Notes under the pieces: generated by a model | Told to the model about the DNA's origin: nothing | Databases searched by the model: none | Seen by the model: the letters and a program-made list of their open reading frames with translations, nothing else | In this document: positions 26,006 through 34,344 of the stretch, one piece after another | Layout of the letters: the number at the start of each line of letters is the position of its first letter | Numbering within the stretch: the first letter of the stretch is position 1 | From: Arthrobacter_H rhombi | Lineage (GTDB): Bacteria > Actinomycetota > Actinomycetes > Actinomycetales > Micrococcaceae | Direction: 5' to 3' | NCBI RefSeq assembly: GCF_039526245.1 | Contig: NZ_BAAAIV010000019.1 | Location: forward strand, 62,001-126,000 | Length of the DNA: 64,000 bases | Position numbers and translations under genes: made by a program

Positions 26006-27661
26006 TCAGGGAACGACGGGCAGCTCGAATCGGGAGCCGTTGGGGCCGGTATGCACGGTGACGGTCCCGTGGACGTCGGGGGAAGCGAGCTTGGGGGAGT
26101 CCCCGGCGGAGACGGCGATCCGGATCCGGTGCCCGGGCGGGACGATCCAATCGGTGGCCTGGAGCTCGACGGTGTGGTGGGTGCGGCGGCCCAGGGCGTC
26201 GGCGTCGACCCGCGTCCAGCCGGCCGCGGCTTCCATGGTCCGTCCGTCGGGGCCCACATCCAGCACCCTGACCGCCAACGGGTGGGCAGCGGTGGCATGG
26301 CTGGTGATGGACAGCCGGGCGCGCACCCTGCCGAGCAGGTGCAGCGGCTCCTCGACGGGTTCCGCGGTGAAGCCGGCGATTCCGGCGGTGCCGGGGAGGT
26401 CGCTGGCCGGGGAGGGGGACGTCTCGGGGGTCGTGCAGCGCAGCAGGCAGGTGGTCGAGTGGCCCACCGTGGTGTCCACGTCGAAGCCAACGGACGATGC
26501 CGGCGCGGCCTCGTCGCGCAGGACCCCGCCGGCGGCAGGGAACACGGTCGACGTCGTCGTCCTCGGCCAGGTGTCGTACGACTCCCAGCCGGGGGAGCCG
26601 GTGGTGGGCATGGCGAAGCTGGAGATGTGCTGCTCGGGGAGCCGGCCGGCTGCGTCGTCGGAGAGCCAGTGGTCCCACCAGGCGAGCTGGCCCCCGAGCG
26701 GCAGCGGCTGTTCCCCCTGCAGGTGGGCCTGCCCGTGGGCCCACGGGCCCATCACCAGGTAGGAGGTGTCGGCGCGGCCGGCTCGCACCAGATCCGCATG
26801 GTTCTCGACGGGGCCGGCGCGGAAGACGTCGTACCAACCACCCGTGCTCATGACAGGGACCTCGACGCGCTGCATCCGGCCCGAGAGGTCCAGGTCCGCC
26901 CAGTAGGCGTCCTCCTTCGGGTGCGCGCGCCAGGTCTTGACCTGCCGGGCGGCGTAGCCGGGGTCGGATGACGTCACCGCTCCGGGCCAGGCCACGTCGG
27001 CACCGGCCAGGTTCCCACCGGGGTAGAAGAACTGTTCATACATGTTCGACGGCGCAACGTTCGTCAGCACGGCGGCCAGGTGTTCCGGCCGTTCGGAGGC
27101 GGCGCGCAGGGCGGTCCAGCCGCCGTAGCTCCGGCCGCTGGCACCGACCTTGCCGGTGGACCACTCCTGGCTGCCCAGCCAGTCGATCGCGTCCCGCGCC
27201 GCGATGTCCTGCACCGGCCAGTCCAGGTCGTACCCGTGGCCGGCGCTGGCCCCGGTGCCCGGGATGTCGCAGTGCAGGACGTTGTAGCCGTGCTCCGCGA
27301 GATACTCTTCCTCGTTGTCCGGACGCAACGGCGCCTGCGCGAGGCCGTAGGGGGCGAACTGGTAGAAGATGCCGGGGAACCTGCCGGGCGCCGGTGCGCC
27401 ATCGGTGGCCGGGCGGTGCAGCAGGCAGCTGAGGGTTCCCGGGGAACGCGGCCCCTCGTCGGTGACTGGAACGGTGATGCGGGTGGTGGCGACCGAGTAT
27501 TCGGCGGGGCGGTCGTAGCCGAACCAGTCGGGCTGGTTGGCCGCTGCGGGATCTTCGGTGGGAGGTGCCGGAGTGCAGGCGGAGGTGCCCAGAAGAAGAA
27601 GGAGTACGACGGCGATGCCCGCCTTCCACGGGCTGCGCCGCTTCCGGCCGCGGTTCTCCAA
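26006..27661 (-). CDS. Secreted CocE/S15-type alpha/beta hydrolase, probable lipoprotein
   Basis: The 551-residue protein starts at a TTG preceded by GAAAGGGG. It has a basic N-terminus (RGRKRRSPWK), a hydrophobic stretch (AGIAVVLLLLLGTSAC) and a lipobox-like cysteine, so it is probably anchored outside the cell. The nucleophile serine is in VGASGRSYGGW; the acid and base residues likely lie in GGWYDVFRAGP and MGPWAHGQAH. The second half matches the X-Pro dipeptidyl-peptidase C-terminal beta-domain. The family includes cocaine esterase and glutaryl-7-ACA acylases, so an ester or amide is the substrate class. It is divergent from the TetR gene. Confidence 0.88.
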   Translation of the reverse strand: MENRGRKRRSPWKAGIAVVLLLLLGTSACTPAPPTEDPAAANQPDWFGYDRPAEYSVATTRITVPVTDEGPRSPGTLSCLLHRPATDGAPAPGRFPGIFYQFAPYGLAQAPLRPDNEEEYLAEHGYNVLHCDIPGTGASAGHGYDLDWPVQDIAARDAIDWLGSQEWSTGKVGASGRSYGGWTALRAASERPEHLAAVLTNVAPSNMYEQFFYPGGNLAGADVAWPGAVTSSDPGYAARQVKTWRAHPKEDAYWADLDLSGRMQRVEVPVMSTGGWYDVFRAGPVENHADLVRAGRADTSYLVMGPWAHGQAHLQGEQPLPLGGQLAWWDHWLSDDAAGRLPEQHISSFAMPTTGSPGWESYDTWPRTTTSTVFPAAGGVLRDEAAPASSVGFDVDTTVGHSTTCLLRCTTPETSPSPASDLPGTAGIAGFTAEPVEEPLHLLGRVRARLSITSHATAAHPLAVRVLDVGPDGRTMEAAAGWTRVDADALGRRTHHTVELQATDWIVPPGHRIRIAVSAGDSPKLASPDVHGTVTVHTGPNGSRFELPVVP

Positions 27662-27776
27662 CCGAACCCCTTTCGTCGTCGCCCCCCGGAAAAACCATCT
27701 GGGAAAAACCCTAGTCGGCGGGCCGGTGCCGACAGCCTCCCGACATGGCGCCGTGAGGGCCCGCCCCGAAAACCCC

Positions 27777-27805
27777 TTGACGGATGTGTGCCGCATCACT
27801 ACTGT
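27777..27805 (+). promoter_or_regulatory. Putative sigma-70-like promoter of the TetR/bad-like operon
   Basis: TTGACG at 27777-27782 and TACTGT at 27800-27805 are separated by 17 bp. The expected transcription start falls next to the TetR palindrome at 27812-27833, so repressor binding there would block initiation. The 17-bp spacer itself is the second copy of the CRP-like motif. Confidence 0.55.
27783..27799 (+). promoter_or_regulatory. CRP-like motif copy within the promoter spacer
   Basis: The site begins GATGTGTGCC and ends in ATCAC. It matches the P450-operon site at 14 of 17 positions in the same orientation relative to the downstream gene. It fills exactly the spacer between the -35 and -10 elements. 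Confidence 0.4.
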
Positions 27806-27811
27806 GAGAAA

Positions 27812-27833
27812 TGTGAATGAGGGTTCATTCACA
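27812..27833. promoter_or_regulatory. TetR operator with FadR-box arms
   Basis: Perfect 9-bp inverted repeats TGTGAATGA and TCATTCACA flank a GGGT spacer. The inner TGAATGA-N4-TCATTCA equals the arms of the box described for the TetR-type FadR (YsiA) of Bacillus subtilis, an acyl-CoA-responsive repressor. It lies 42 bp upstream of the TetR start codon and overlaps the predicted transcription start, which suggests autorepression of the whole operon relieved by an acyl-CoA. Confidence 0.8.
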
Positions 27834-27875
27834 ACGAATTCAGATTCATAAACACGACATTGAAGGAGCGGCCGG

Positions 27876-28547
27876 ATGAACGCGACGGACCTCGGCACCG
27901 GAACGGCTGCGGATGCCGCCCGCGCGGCGCGAACGGAATCGCGGCGGCAGCAGCTGTTCCGCGCGGCGGCACGGCTGATGGAGGACCGGGGATCCCACGA
28001 CGTCTCCATGCAGGCCGTGGCCGACGAGGCCGGCGTCAGCGTCGGGCTGATCTACCGCTACTTCGGCAACAAGCAGGACCTGGTGCAGGCGGTGATCGTC
28101 AGCGTGCTCGAGGCCTTCACCCGCGAGGTCGAGGAGGCGATGGAGGACCAGGCCGATCCGGTACGCCGGATCGCCGCGGCCTTCGCCGGCTACTGCTCCG
28201 TGGTCCAGGAGCAGCGCGAGGCCGCAGTGCTGGCCTACCGCGAATCCAAGACCCTCGAGGCGGCCGGGCGGAAGACGATCATGGACCTCGAGGTCCAGAC
28301 CGCAGCGCCGCTGATGACCGCCGTGGCGGACGCCGTCGACGCCGGGCTGATCCGGCCCGTCGACATCCGCCTCTTCGCCTACCAGCTGCTGATGACGGCC
28401 CACGGATGGGCGCTCAAGCACTGGTACTTCGGCGACTTCATCTCCCACGAGGGCTACGTCGCCGAACACACGGCGCTGGCCCTCTCCGCCGTCCTGCTGC
28501 CCGGCAACCGCTCCGACTACGCAGACCTGCTCGGTGCGCTGGCCTAG
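27876..28547 (+). CDS. TetR/AcrR family regulator of the alicyclic acid operon
   Basis: The 223-residue repressor has a typical N-terminal helix-turn-helix (AVADEAGVSVGLIYRYFGNK) followed by a helical ligand-binding domain. AAGGAG precedes the ATG. It is the first gene of a run of eleven co-oriented genes ending at 38567, and the 22-bp palindrome in front of it is its likely operator. By analogy with the acyl-CoA-responsive TetR regulators FadR and PaaR, the inducer is probably a CoA ester of the pathway, such as cyclohexanecarboxyl-CoA; that is inference. Confidence 0.9.
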   Translation: MNATDLGTGTAADAARAARTESRRQQLFRAAARLMEDRGSHDVSMQAVADEAGVSVGLIYRYFGNKQDLVQAVIVSVLEAFTREVEEAMEDQADPVRRIAAAFAGYCSVVQEQREAAVLAYRESKTLEAAGRKTIMDLEVQTAAPLMTAVADAVDAGLIRPVDIRLFAYQLLMTAHGWALKHWYFGDFISHEGYVAEHTALALSAVLLPGNRSDYADLLGALA

Positions 28548-28575
28548 GGCCGCCACCGCCAACGAAAGGAATACC

Positions 28576-29400
28576 ATGACCGCCCAGGCATCCACCCCCC
28601 GCGTCCCCGACTTCGACGACATCACCTACGAGGTCGACCAGGCCACCGCGGTGATCACCATCAACCGCCCGGAACGCCACAACGCCTTCCGCGGGCAGAC
28701 CGTCGAGGAGCTCATCAAGGCCTTCCGCCTGGCCTGGGCCGACCGCACCGTGCAGGCGGTCATCCTGACCGGTGCCGGCGAGAAGGCCTTCTGCACCGGC
28801 GGCGACGTCAAGCAGCGCGCCGAGACCGGCGACTACGGCCCCACCGAATCGGGCATGTTCGAGATCGGCAACCTGCACAAGCTGATCCGCGACATCCCCA
28901 AACCCGTGATCGCCGCGGTCAACGGCATCGCCGTCGGCGGCGGACACGTGCTGCACGTGCTGTGCGACCTGACCATCGCCTCCTCCACGGCCCGCTTCGG
29001 GCAAGCCGGACCACGCGTCGGTTCCTTCGACGCCGGCTTCGGCTCCGCCTACCTGGCCCGCGTGGTCGGGGAGAAGCGGGCCCGGGAGATCTGGTACCTC
29101 TGCCGCCAGTACGACGCCGCCACCGCCGAGCGCTGGGGCCTCGCCAACGCCGTGGTCGAGCCCGGGCAGCTGATGGCCGAGGCGAAGGCGTGGGCAGCCG
29201 AAATCGCCGAGAAGAGCCCCACCGCCCTGCGGTTCCTCAAGCAGTCCTTCAACGCCGACACCGACCACCAAGCCGGCCTGAGCAACCTCGCCATGTCGGC
29301 CCTGGACCTGTTCGCCGTCTCCGACGAGGGCATGGAGGGCGCCCACGCCTTCGCCGAGAAGCGCAAGCCCGACTTCGCCAGCCACGTCCAGACGCACTAG
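28576..29400 (+). CDS. badI: 2-ketocyclohexanecarboxyl-CoA hydrolase (BadI-like)
   Basis: The 274-residue crotonase belongs to the MenB/BadI branch, shown by NRPERHNAFRGQTVEELIKAF, AFCTGGDVKQR, FGQAGPRVGSFDAGFGSAYL, AREIWYLCRQYDA and KSPTALRFLKQSFNADT. The segment DHQAGLSNLAMSALDLF with EKRKPDF fits BadI better than MenB, and no menaquinone genes are near. BadI opens the ring of 2-oxocyclohexanecarboxyl-CoA by hydrolysis to give pimeloyl-CoA. The start has AAAGGAA and lies 28 bp after the TetR stop. MenB function is the main alternative, but the neighbouring BadH and AliB homologues argue for ring cleavage. Confidence 0.85.
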   Translation: MTAQASTPRVPDFDDITYEVDQATAVITINRPERHNAFRGQTVEELIKAFRLAWADRTVQAVILTGAGEKAFCTGGDVKQRAETGDYGPTESGMFEIGNLHKLIRDIPKPVIAAVNGIAVGGGHVLHVLCDLTIASSTARFGQAGPRVGSFDAGFGSAYLARVVGEKRAREIWYLCRQYDAATAERWGLANAVVEPGQLMAEAKAWAAEIAEKSPTALRFLKQSFNADTDHQAGLSNLAMSALDLFAVSDEGMEGAHAFAEKRKPDFASHVQTH

Positions 29401-29443
29401 CGGCGCCCCACCGCCCGCCACCCCGCCCCGGAAAGGGTCACCC

Positions 29444-30589
29444 ATGGACTTCAATATCACGGAAACTCAGCAGGGCTTCGTCAAGGAAGCCCGGAGCGTC
29501 GCCGAGCAGATCGCGCCCGGCTACAAGCAGCGCGAGATCGACCGCCGGATCGAACCGGAGCTGCGCCGGGAGATCGGCGCACGCGGGCTCATCGCCCCCG
29601 AACTGCCCCGCGAACTCGGCGGCCGCGGTGAGCCCCGGCTCACCTCGGGGCTCATCACCGAGGAGATCGCCCGCGGGGACTTCAACGTGGCCTACCTGCA
29701 GGTCGTCGGATCCCTGGTCGGCCAGATCCTGGCCGCCAACGCCGTACCGGACGTGGCCCGGCACTGGGTCCCACGCATCACCTCCGGCGAAGGCATCGTC
29801 GCGATCGGCCTGTCGGAGCCGGCAGCGGGCTCGGACGCGGGGAACCCGTCCTTGTCCGCCCGCCCGGAACGCGGGGGGTGGGTCCTGAACGGGACCAAGT
29901 CCATGTCCTTCGCGCTCCAGGCCGAGGCCGCCGTCGTCTTCGCCAAGACCGATGCCGCACAACGCCGCGGACGGGGCATCAGCGCCTTCGTCGTGGACCT
30001 GTCCGCGCCGGGCATCGAGATGGAGGGCATCGAGGACATGGGCACCCGCGCCGTGACCCGGGGGATGGCCCACTTCACCGAGGCATGGATCCCCGCAACG
30101 AACCTGCTCGGTGCCCAGGACCAGGGGTTCACCCAGGTCATGCAGGGCTTCGACTTCTCGCGGGCCCTCATCGGGCTCCAGTGCATCGGCGCGGCCGCCG
30201 TCACGGTCGAGGAAACGTGGGAGTACGTCAAGGGCCGCGAGGCCTTCGACCAGCCGCTGAGCCGCTTCCAGGGGGTGGCCTTCCCGCTGGCCGAAAGCGA
30301 GACGCTGCTGACCGCCGCCCGGCTGATGTGCCAGCAGACCCTCTGGCTCAAGGACGAGGGGCTGCCGCACACTTCCCAAGCCGCCATGTGCAAATGGTGG
30401 GCCCCCAAGACCGCCTACGACGTCATCAACCAGTGCCTGTTGCTGCACGGCCAGTTCGGCTACAAGACCGACCGCCCCATCGAGCAGCGGATGCGCGATG
30501 TCCTGGGCCTGCAGATCGGCGACGGAACCGCCCAGATCATGAAGACGATCATCGCCCGGCAGTCGGCCGGCCGGGCGTACGCACCCTGA
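29444..30589 (+). CDS. aliB: Cyclohexanecarboxyl-CoA dehydrogenase (AliB-like)
   Basis: The 381-residue acyl-CoA dehydrogenase has AIGLSEPAAGSDAGNPSL, QVMQGFDFSRALIGLQC, AAMCKWWAPKTAYDVINQC and RMRDVLGLQIGDGTAQI, the pattern of AliB. AliB makes the first double bond of cyclohexanecarboxyl-CoA. A paralogue sits at 17190-18344 in the other acyl-CoA operon. It is preceded by GGAAAGGG and lies 43 bp downstream of badI. Electrons would go to ETF, which is not encoded in this window. Confidence 0.87.
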   Translation: MDFNITETQQGFVKEARSVAEQIAPGYKQREIDRRIEPELRREIGARGLIAPELPRELGGRGEPRLTSGLITEEIARGDFNVAYLQVVGSLVGQILAANAVPDVARHWVPRITSGEGIVAIGLSEPAAGSDAGNPSLSARPERGGWVLNGTKSMSFALQAEAAVVFAKTDAAQRRGRGISAFVVDLSAPGIEMEGIEDMGTRAVTRGMAHFTEAWIPATNLLGAQDQGFTQVMQGFDFSRALIGLQCIGAAAVTVEETWEYVKGREAFDQPLSRFQGVAFPLAESETLLTAARLMCQQTLWLKDEGLPHTSQAAMCKWWAPKTAYDVINQCLLLHGQFGYKTDRPIEQRMRDVLGLQIGDGTAQIMKTIIARQSAGRAYAP

Positions 30590-30669
30590 CCCCTGCGTAC
30601 ACGCCAGCGGACAACATCACCCAGACACCCACAACAGACGTTCCACCCCACAGTTCAAGGAGAACCCCC

Positions 30670-31416
30670 ATGGGCAAGCTCGACCACAAGATCGCGATCG
30701 TCACCGGCGCCGGCAGCGGCATCGGCAGGGGCATCGCCACCAAACTCGCCGCCGAGGGCGCCACCATCATCGTCGGCGACATCAACGAGTCAGCCGCCCA
30801 GGAAACCGCGGCGGCCCTGGGCAACGACTCGATGGGGGTGCACACCGACGTCACCTCGCGAGCATCCGTCGACGCGGCCTTCGCCGCGGTCGTGGAGAAA
30901 TACGGGCGGATCGACGTGCTGGTCAACAATGCCGGCTGGGACAAGGTCGGCCCGTTCGTCGACAGCGAGACCGCCGACTGGGACCGCGTGATCGCCATCA
31001 ACCTCTACGGCACACTGAACTGCTGCCAGTCGGCACTGCGGGCCATGCAGGGCCAGGAACGCGCCACGATCGTGAACATCGGTTCGGACGCCGGACGCGT
31101 CGGCTCCTCCGGGGAGGCCGTGTACTCGGCGGCCAAGGGCGGCATCATCTCCTTCAGCAAGACCCTGGCCCGCGAAACCGCCCGGCAGAACATCACGGTG
31201 AACTGCGTCTGCCCCGGCCCGGCCGACACCCCGCTCTTCGCCGGCATCAGCGCGGAGAACCCGAAGCTGCGCGCCGCCCTGGAGAAGTCCATCCCGCTGC
31301 GCCGGCTGGCCCAACCGGAGGACCTGGCCAACGCCGTCGCCTTCCTCGCCTCCGACGAGGCCTCCTACATCACCGGCCAAACCCTGTCCGTCTCCGGCGG
31401 ACTCACGATGTCCTAG
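30670..31416 (+). CDS. badH: 2-hydroxycyclohexanecarboxyl-CoA dehydrogenase (BadH-like SDR)
   Basis: The 248-residue SDR has VTGAGSGIGRGIA, LVNNAGWDKVGPF, the catalytic serine region IGSDAGRVGSSGEA, YSAAK as the YxxxK site and the C-terminal ITGQTLSVSGGLTM. The string SDAxRVGSSGEAVY and the ending are hallmark features of BadH, which oxidises 2-hydroxycyclohexanecarboxyl-CoA to the 2-oxo compound with NAD. The ATG at 30670 has AAGGAGA; the long upstream frame is a shadow of aliB. Its product is the substrate of BadI. Confidence 0.88.
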   Translation: MGKLDHKIAIVTGAGSGIGRGIATKLAAEGATIIVGDINESAAQETAAALGNDSMGVHTDVTSRASVDAAFAAVVEKYGRIDVLVNNAGWDKVGPFVDSETADWDRVIAINLYGTLNCCQSALRAMQGQERATIVNIGSDAGRVGSSGEAVYSAAKGGIISFSKTLARETARQNITVNCVCPGPADTPLFAGISAENPKLRAALEKSIPLRRLAQPEDLANAVAFLASDEASYITGQTLSVSGGLTMS

Positions 31417-31447
31417 CACCTCCCCCCGAGCCGAATGGATCAGGACC

Positions 31448-33100
31448 ATGAGCGCCTCGCACGACCTGCTTGAAATGCCCGCCAACGCCGCGGACTTCCG
31501 GACCCACGGGTACTGGAAGGACCGCCTGCTCCTCGATTACTTCGACGAGGCGGTGAACACCCGCCCCCAGGCGACGGCCAATATCGACGTGGCCGGTGCC
31601 CGGACCTACGCCGAGATGGCCGCCCTCGTCGACGACGTTGCCGCCGGCCTCCTCGCCCTCGGCGTCGAAGCCGGGGACACGGTCTCCATCCAGCTGCCCA
31701 ACCGGCACGAATGGATCGTCGCCCACCTGGCCGCCCAGCGCGTCGGCGCCGTGACGAATCCGCTGGTGCCGATCTTCCGGGACCGCGAGATCGGCTACAT
31801 GGCCGCCAAGGCACGCACCAAGGTCATCTTCGTCCCGGACGAGTTCCGCAAATTCGACTACGCGGCCATGATCGGGCGGCTGCGCCCGGACCTGCCGGAT
31901 TTGGAGCACTGCGTGGTCATCGGGGCCACCGAACCACGTGACGGGTTCTCGACCTGGGATGCGTTGATCGAGCGCGGCCGCGCCCGCGGCATCACCGCCG
32001 AGGAGGTGGCCGCACGGCGCCCGTCCCCGGACGACCTGGCGCTGATCATGTTCACCTCGGGGACCACCGGCAGCCCCAAGGGCGTCATGCACTCCCACAA
32101 CTCGGTGTTGGCGGGCTCCCTGCCCTGGCCGGACCGGCTGGGCATGGACGCCGACGCGGTCATCCACATGGCCTCGACCTTCTCGCACCTGACCGGCTAC
32201 CTGTATGGCGTCGCCCTGCCGCTGATGCTCGGATGCAAGGGCGTGTTCCAGGAGGTGTGGAACGCCCGCGAATTCCTCGGGCTCGTCCAGGAGCACGGCA
32301 TCCAGCACACCTCCGGCGCCACGCCCTTCCTGCAGGACCTGCTCGACCAGGATGAACTGGCGCAGCACGACATGTCCTCACTGGCCCGCTTCTGCTGCAT
32401 GGGCGCCCCGATTCCGCACGCCCTGTTGCAACGCGCCCGGCAGGAACTGCCGCAGCTGAACGTCTTCGGCGGCTGGGGGCAAACCGAGTGTTGCCTGGTG
32501 ACCATGGGCAGCCCCGCCGACCCCGTGGAGAAGGTCTTGACCTCCGACGGGCGGACCCTGCCCGGCATGGAGCTGCGCATCGTCGACCCGCTGGGCGGTC
32601 CGGCGGAAGCCGGACACGAGGGGAAGATCCAGGTCCGCGGAGCCTTCCTGTTCCGCGGCTACCTGGACCAGCTGGAGAAGACGCTGGAGGAATTCGACGG
32701 CGACTGGTTCGACACCGGGGACCTCGGCACCATGGACGACGACGGCTATGTCCGGCTCGCGGGGCGGACCAAGGACATCATCGTCCGTGGCGGCGAGAAC
32801 ATCCCCGTCGCGTACGTGGAGAACATCCTCTACGAGCACCCCCGGATCGCCGGCGTGGCACTCGTCGCGGTCCCGCATCCCCGCCTTCAGGAAGTGGGCG
32901 GCGTCGTCATCCAGCTCAAGGACGACCAGCCCTTCACGCTCGAGGATCTGCGCGCCTTCCTGGAGGCCAAGGGGCTCGCCAAGCCCTACTGGCCGGAGAT
33001 CCTGGAAGTCGTCGGCGACTTCCCCCGCACGCCGAGCGGAAAAATCCAGAAATTCAAGATCCGCCAGCAGTTCACCCAGGCCCAGGAGGCAACCCCATGA
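31448..33100 (+). CDS. aliA: Cyclohexanecarboxylate-CoA ligase candidate (AliA-like)
   Basis: The 550-residue AMP-forming ligase shows ALIMFTSGTTGSPKGVMHSH, GGWGQTECCLV, WFDTGDLGTMDDDGYVRLAGRTKDIIVRGGENI (hinge region) and a C-terminal FPRTPSGKIQKFKIR with the catalytic lysine. It would make the CoA ester of the incoming acid and commit it to the pathway. Its stop overlaps the next start (ATGA). The AliA assignment rests mainly on its position between badH and the dehydrogenases; other carboxylic acids are possible. Confidence 0.8.
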   Translation: MSASHDLLEMPANAADFRTHGYWKDRLLLDYFDEAVNTRPQATANIDVAGARTYAEMAALVDDVAAGLLALGVEAGDTVSIQLPNRHEWIVAHLAAQRVGAVTNPLVPIFRDREIGYMAAKARTKVIFVPDEFRKFDYAAMIGRLRPDLPDLEHCVVIGATEPRDGFSTWDALIERGRARGITAEEVAARRPSPDDLALIMFTSGTTGSPKGVMHSHNSVLAGSLPWPDRLGMDADAVIHMASTFSHLTGYLYGVALPLMLGCKGVFQEVWNAREFLGLVQEHGIQHTSGATPFLQDLLDQDELAQHDMSSLARFCCMGAPIPHALLQRARQELPQLNVFGGWGQTECCLVTMGSPADPVEKVLTSDGRTLPGMELRIVDPLGGPAEAGHEGKIQVRGAFLFRGYLDQLEKTLEEFDGDWFDTGDLGTMDDDGYVRLAGRTKDIIVRGGENIPVAYVENILYEHPRIAGVALVAVPHPRLQEVGGVVIQLKDDQPFTLEDLRAFLEAKGLAKPYWPEILEVVGDFPRTPSGKIQKFKIRQQFTQAQEATP

Positions 33101-34338
33101 CCACAGCAGCAACCCGTAGGCCCGGACCCTCCACGGAATCGGTCTTCGGCCCGGTCGACCTCACCGGCCTGGACGCGCAGTTCAGCGCCGGGGAAAAGCA
33201 GACCACGCTCGCCGTCCGGGCCCTGGTCGACGAGCACATCCGGCCGAACATCGCCCGGTGGTACGAACAGGCAGTGTTCCCCCGCGAAATCATCCCCGAG
33301 ATGGCCAAGCTCGGACTGCTCGGCATGCACCTGACAGGCCACGGCTGCCCCGGCCGCAGTTCCGTGGAATACGGGTTGGCCGCCTCCGAACTCGAGGCGG
33401 GGGACTCGGGCCTGCGGACCTTCGTCTCCGTCCAGGGCTCGCTGGCCATGTCGGCCATCCACAAGCACGGCTCCGAGGAGCAGAAGCAGCAGTGGCTCCC
33501 GCGCATGGCCGCCGGAGAGGCCATCGGCTGCTTCGGCCTCACCGAACCGACCGCCGGGTCGGATCCGGCCTCGATGCGCACCACCGCGGTACGGCAGCCG
33601 GGAGGGGACTGGGTGCTCAACGGCGCCAAGCGGTGGATCGGGCTCGCCACCCTGGCCGACGTCGCCATCATCTGGGCGCAGACCGGGGAACCGGGTGACG
33701 CGCGCGGCATCCGCGGATTCGTCGTCCCCACGGACACTCCGGGTTTTCGGGCCGAGGCCATCCCGTCCAAGCTCTCGATGCGCGCCTCCGTGCAGTGCGA
33801 CATCACCCTGGCGGACCTGCGGCTACCCGCCGAGGCGATCCTGCCCGCCGACTCCGCCATCGGTCTGAAGGGGCCGTTCTCCTGCCTCAACGAGGCCCGC
33901 TACGGCATCGTCTGGGGAGTCATGGGTGCCGCCCGGGACAGCTTCGAGGAGGTCCTGCGCTATAGCGGGGAACGACTCCAGTTCGGGACCCCGCTGTCCG
34001 GCTTCCAGCTGACCCAGGCCAAACTCGCCGACATGGCACTGGAAATCAACAAGGGCTACCTGCTGGCACTGCAGATCGGCCGGGCAAAGGACGCCGGCAC
34101 GCTGAACCCGACGATGATCTCGGTGGGAAAGCTCAACAACAGCCGGGAGGCCATCAAGATCGCCCGCGAGGCGCGCGAGATGCTCGGCGGCAACGGGATC
34201 ACGCTGGACCACTCGCCGCTGCGGCACGCGAACAACCTGGAATCGGTGCGGACCTACGAGGGAACCGACGAGGTCCACACGCTGATCCTCGGCCGCGCAC
34301 TCACCGGCATCGGCGCCTTCACGGCGTCGGGGAAGTAG
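33097..34338 (+). CDS. Acyl-CoA dehydrogenase, glutaryl-CoA dehydrogenase-like
   Basis: The 413-residue enzyme resembles glutaryl-CoA dehydrogenases: SVQGSLAMSAIHKHGSEEQ, FGLTEPTAGSDPASM, KLSMRASVQCDI, SCLNEARYGIVWG and the C-terminal catalytic glutamate in TYEGTDEVHTLILG. In the pathway it could oxidise and decarboxylate glutaryl-CoA to crotonyl-CoA, or dehydrogenate a pimeloyl-CoA-type dicarboxylyl-CoA. The start overlaps the ligase stop. A decayed copy of this gene lies at 57679-58824. Confidence 0.87.
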   Translation: MTTAATRRPGPSTESVFGPVDLTGLDAQFSAGEKQTTLAVRALVDEHIRPNIARWYEQAVFPREIIPEMAKLGLLGMHLTGHGCPGRSSVEYGLAASELEAGDSGLRTFVSVQGSLAMSAIHKHGSEEQKQQWLPRMAAGEAIGCFGLTEPTAGSDPASMRTTAVRQPGGDWVLNGAKRWIGLATLADVAIIWAQTGEPGDARGIRGFVVPTDTPGFRAEAIPSKLSMRASVQCDITLADLRLPAEAILPADSAIGLKGPFSCLNEARYGIVWGVMGAARDSFEEVLRYSGERLQFGTPLSGFQLTQAKLADMALEINKGYLLALQIGRAKDAGTLNPTMISVGKLNNSREAIKIAREAREMLGGNGITLDHSPLRHANNLESVRTYEGTDEVHTLILGRALTGIGAFTASGK

Positions 34339-34344
34339 GAGGAC

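Noticed and set aside
28576..29400. Assignment of this gene as MenB of menaquinone synthesis
   Set aside because: The MenB-like core is shared with BadI, the C-terminal block fits BadI better, and the neighbours are AliB- and BadH-like rather than men genes.
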